Below are positions 62,468-64,000 of a DNA stretch of 64,000 nucleotides, piece by piece (within the stretch, counting starts at the first letter, position 1; each line of letters starts with the position of its first letter). The notes below the pieces were generated by a model, which saw only the letters and a program-made list of their open reading frames with translations, was not told the DNA's origin and searched no databases. The DNA comes from Archilochus colubris. Its lineage: Eukaryota; Chordata; Aves; Apodiformes; Trochilidae. Both the position numbers and the translations under genes were made by a program. The DNA lies in assembly GCA_023079485.1 (NCBI GenBank), contig CM041084.1:68295709-68359708 (forward strand), in the 5' to 3' direction.

Positions 62468-64000
62468 GTGTCTGAATGTGTCATGCTAAAAAATATCTTG
62501 CCTACTGTCCTGCTGTCTCTTGTAGGGTTCAGAATGTAACAAATCAAAGGGGGAAGTGAGAGAAAAAGAGTGGTTTTGAACAAATCCTCAACATTTTACT
62601 AGCCAACCAGGGCATCTGAACAAAGCCATGGGATTCAGATAACCAGATATAAAATTCTGTCTGTATTAATTTCACTGGAAGCTGATGCTGTGCACAGTTT
62701 TGTAGCCAACTCGTTTCCACTCTTCCCAGTGAAGTTTTGAATTATGCATAGTGTTCACCAGCTCTTACAAGGAACTTTTGGACTAAATATGCCACTGACA
62801 CTATGGAAACATCAAGAGAAATTCAGCATATAGCACCATCAAAAATATTTGTGGTTAGCCACGCACAGATGCTGAAGAATATTTGTTCTTTATACGAATT
62901 GACCAACATCATAAGCAAACCTGTTAAAAATCTTGTTCTTTGCTGCATTTCTGCACATCAGTGGGTTCATCAGGACAGCATCAAACTTGAACTGTTCTAA
63001 CATACCGGTGAATCAAGCCCAAGATGACCTCAGAGAGGGAGAAATAGGCAGAGGTCATTAAGTTAAGACCCTGGGCAGGGACATCTCCCAGAAGATCCCA
63101 CCTTGGTGGTATGGGCCCAAATGAAGCCCAGGAGGAGATGAAGAGGGGATCAACAGGGGTGATGGGCTCCCTCCCTGACACTGTTTTGGTTAGGTGCAGT
63201 CACAGCCTGTAAGCAAGACTCTGGTACTTAAAAGATCAGTGGACCTACTCTTCTTTTAGTTAGAGAGGAGCAGACCTTCACGGGACCCCAGAAATAGTAT
63301 AGGCCCCACGGTGGGGCCATTTCCTGGATGTGTTTCTCCACATCTGTTCCCAAAGGCCTCAAAATCCTCTATTGCCAAACCTGTTCCAGTGCCTCACTAC
63401 AATTTATTCTTTATGGCAGATACATTTGAAAGTTTACACCCTCTTCAGTTTTTGGTTTTCTTTCAAAAGATGTATCTCCTTGTCACCAAGGAATAACCAG
63501 TCGGATCATTTTTGTATATCAAGAAAAGCATATTTTTGTAATCTTTAGTTTTAGTTTTTTCAAGGTACCTAAAAGGATGGTGAATCCTTGATTGTTTATC
63601 TGGGTTTCATAACAGTAAGATCAGAGCAAATGGGTTCTGAGAGTAATGAGTACGGGCTACTCTCTATGTATTCATTGTCCTGTCCTTTTAGTACAAGCTT
63701 ATTTTTCAGAGGTAAGCATCCTGAAACAAAGCCATTACCTGGATATGAAATGTAGACTGATTTTCCAGCAGAACTGAAGCTACTTTAGATTTTCATCCAG
63801 GGAAAAAAACAGGAACTGGGCTCTAATTTTGAACTGGCAGATACCTCCACTTTGCGATGCTACTTAAGAGAAACAGTTCTAAAGCACATCAGTGCTTCCC
63901 AGTGTGCTGGGAGTTCCTTGGTGAGACTTAGAGCTACACACTCACCACCAAAGCAACCTTGCTTGAAGATTAGAGCAATCATTGACCACTGCTGCAAAGA
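62468..64000. other. Non-coding DNA, no gene recognised
   Basis: The first 500 bp is ordinary AT-rich DNA. The stretch 63005-63320 is clearly richer in G and C and contains a 17-bp palindrome at 63302-63318, with arms GGCCCCAC and GTGGGGCC. It may be an unrecognised repeat or LTR fragment. Frames at 62803-63548 have no recognisable domain. Confidence 0.45.

Noticed and set aside
1..64000. tRNA, snRNA and CpG-island signals
   Set aside because: No B-box-like GGTTCGA motif in a cloverleaf context, no U6-like start and no CpG-dense block were found when reading both strands.

Overview
The window looks like single-copy, AT-rich, non-coding DNA from a bird nuclear genome. The evidence is the repeat content. 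There are several CR1 LINE copies, recognised by the avian CR1 3' end (a TTCTATGATT-like terminus or its complement) and, in one copy, by decayed reverse-transcriptase coding sequence. There are also two related avian ERVL-type LTRs. I saw no tRNA, rRNA, CRISPR array, operon or bacterial gene organisation. No open reading frame matches a host protein I recognise. The window is best read as an intergenic desert or the inside of a very long intron.

Layout. 1-17.4 kb is mostly featureless AT-rich DNA with a 26-base T run at the left edge, a somewhat GC-richer stretch near 4.2-4.9 kb, the longest open reading frame of the window (172 codons, 9958-10476, probably chance) and one old CR1 3' end near 12.5 kb. 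17.47-19.11 kb is the main element, a 5'-truncated CR1 on the plus strand with two frameshifts, stops, an internal deletion, an altered catalytic motif and a poly-A run inserted near its 3' end. 24.08-28.86 kb holds a truncated ERVL LTR (plus), a CR1 3' end (minus) and a nearly full-length solo LTR (minus). 29-42 kb carries A-rich and TA-rich simple repeats, a G-quadruplex motif at 33.5 kb and a very recent 108-bp tandem duplication at 41.2-41.4 kb. 42-60 kb has an ancient CR1 fragment, a 3 x 14-bp tandem repeat, a long A-rich tract and a 35-bp nearly perfect palindrome at 51.7 kb. 60.7-62.5 kb carries two more CR1 3' ends, and the window ends in unexplained, slightly GC-richer DNA.

Nothing here works together as a gene system. 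What can be described is a history of retroelement insertion and decay, plus many small replication-slippage or repair scars. Non-coding regulatory elements or lncRNA exons may be present, but they cannot be shown from one sequence without cross-species alignment or transcript data. I found no convincing new biological system. The most checkable oddities are the 108-bp duplication, the 35-bp palindrome, the G-quadruplex motif and the scars inside the main CR1 copy.
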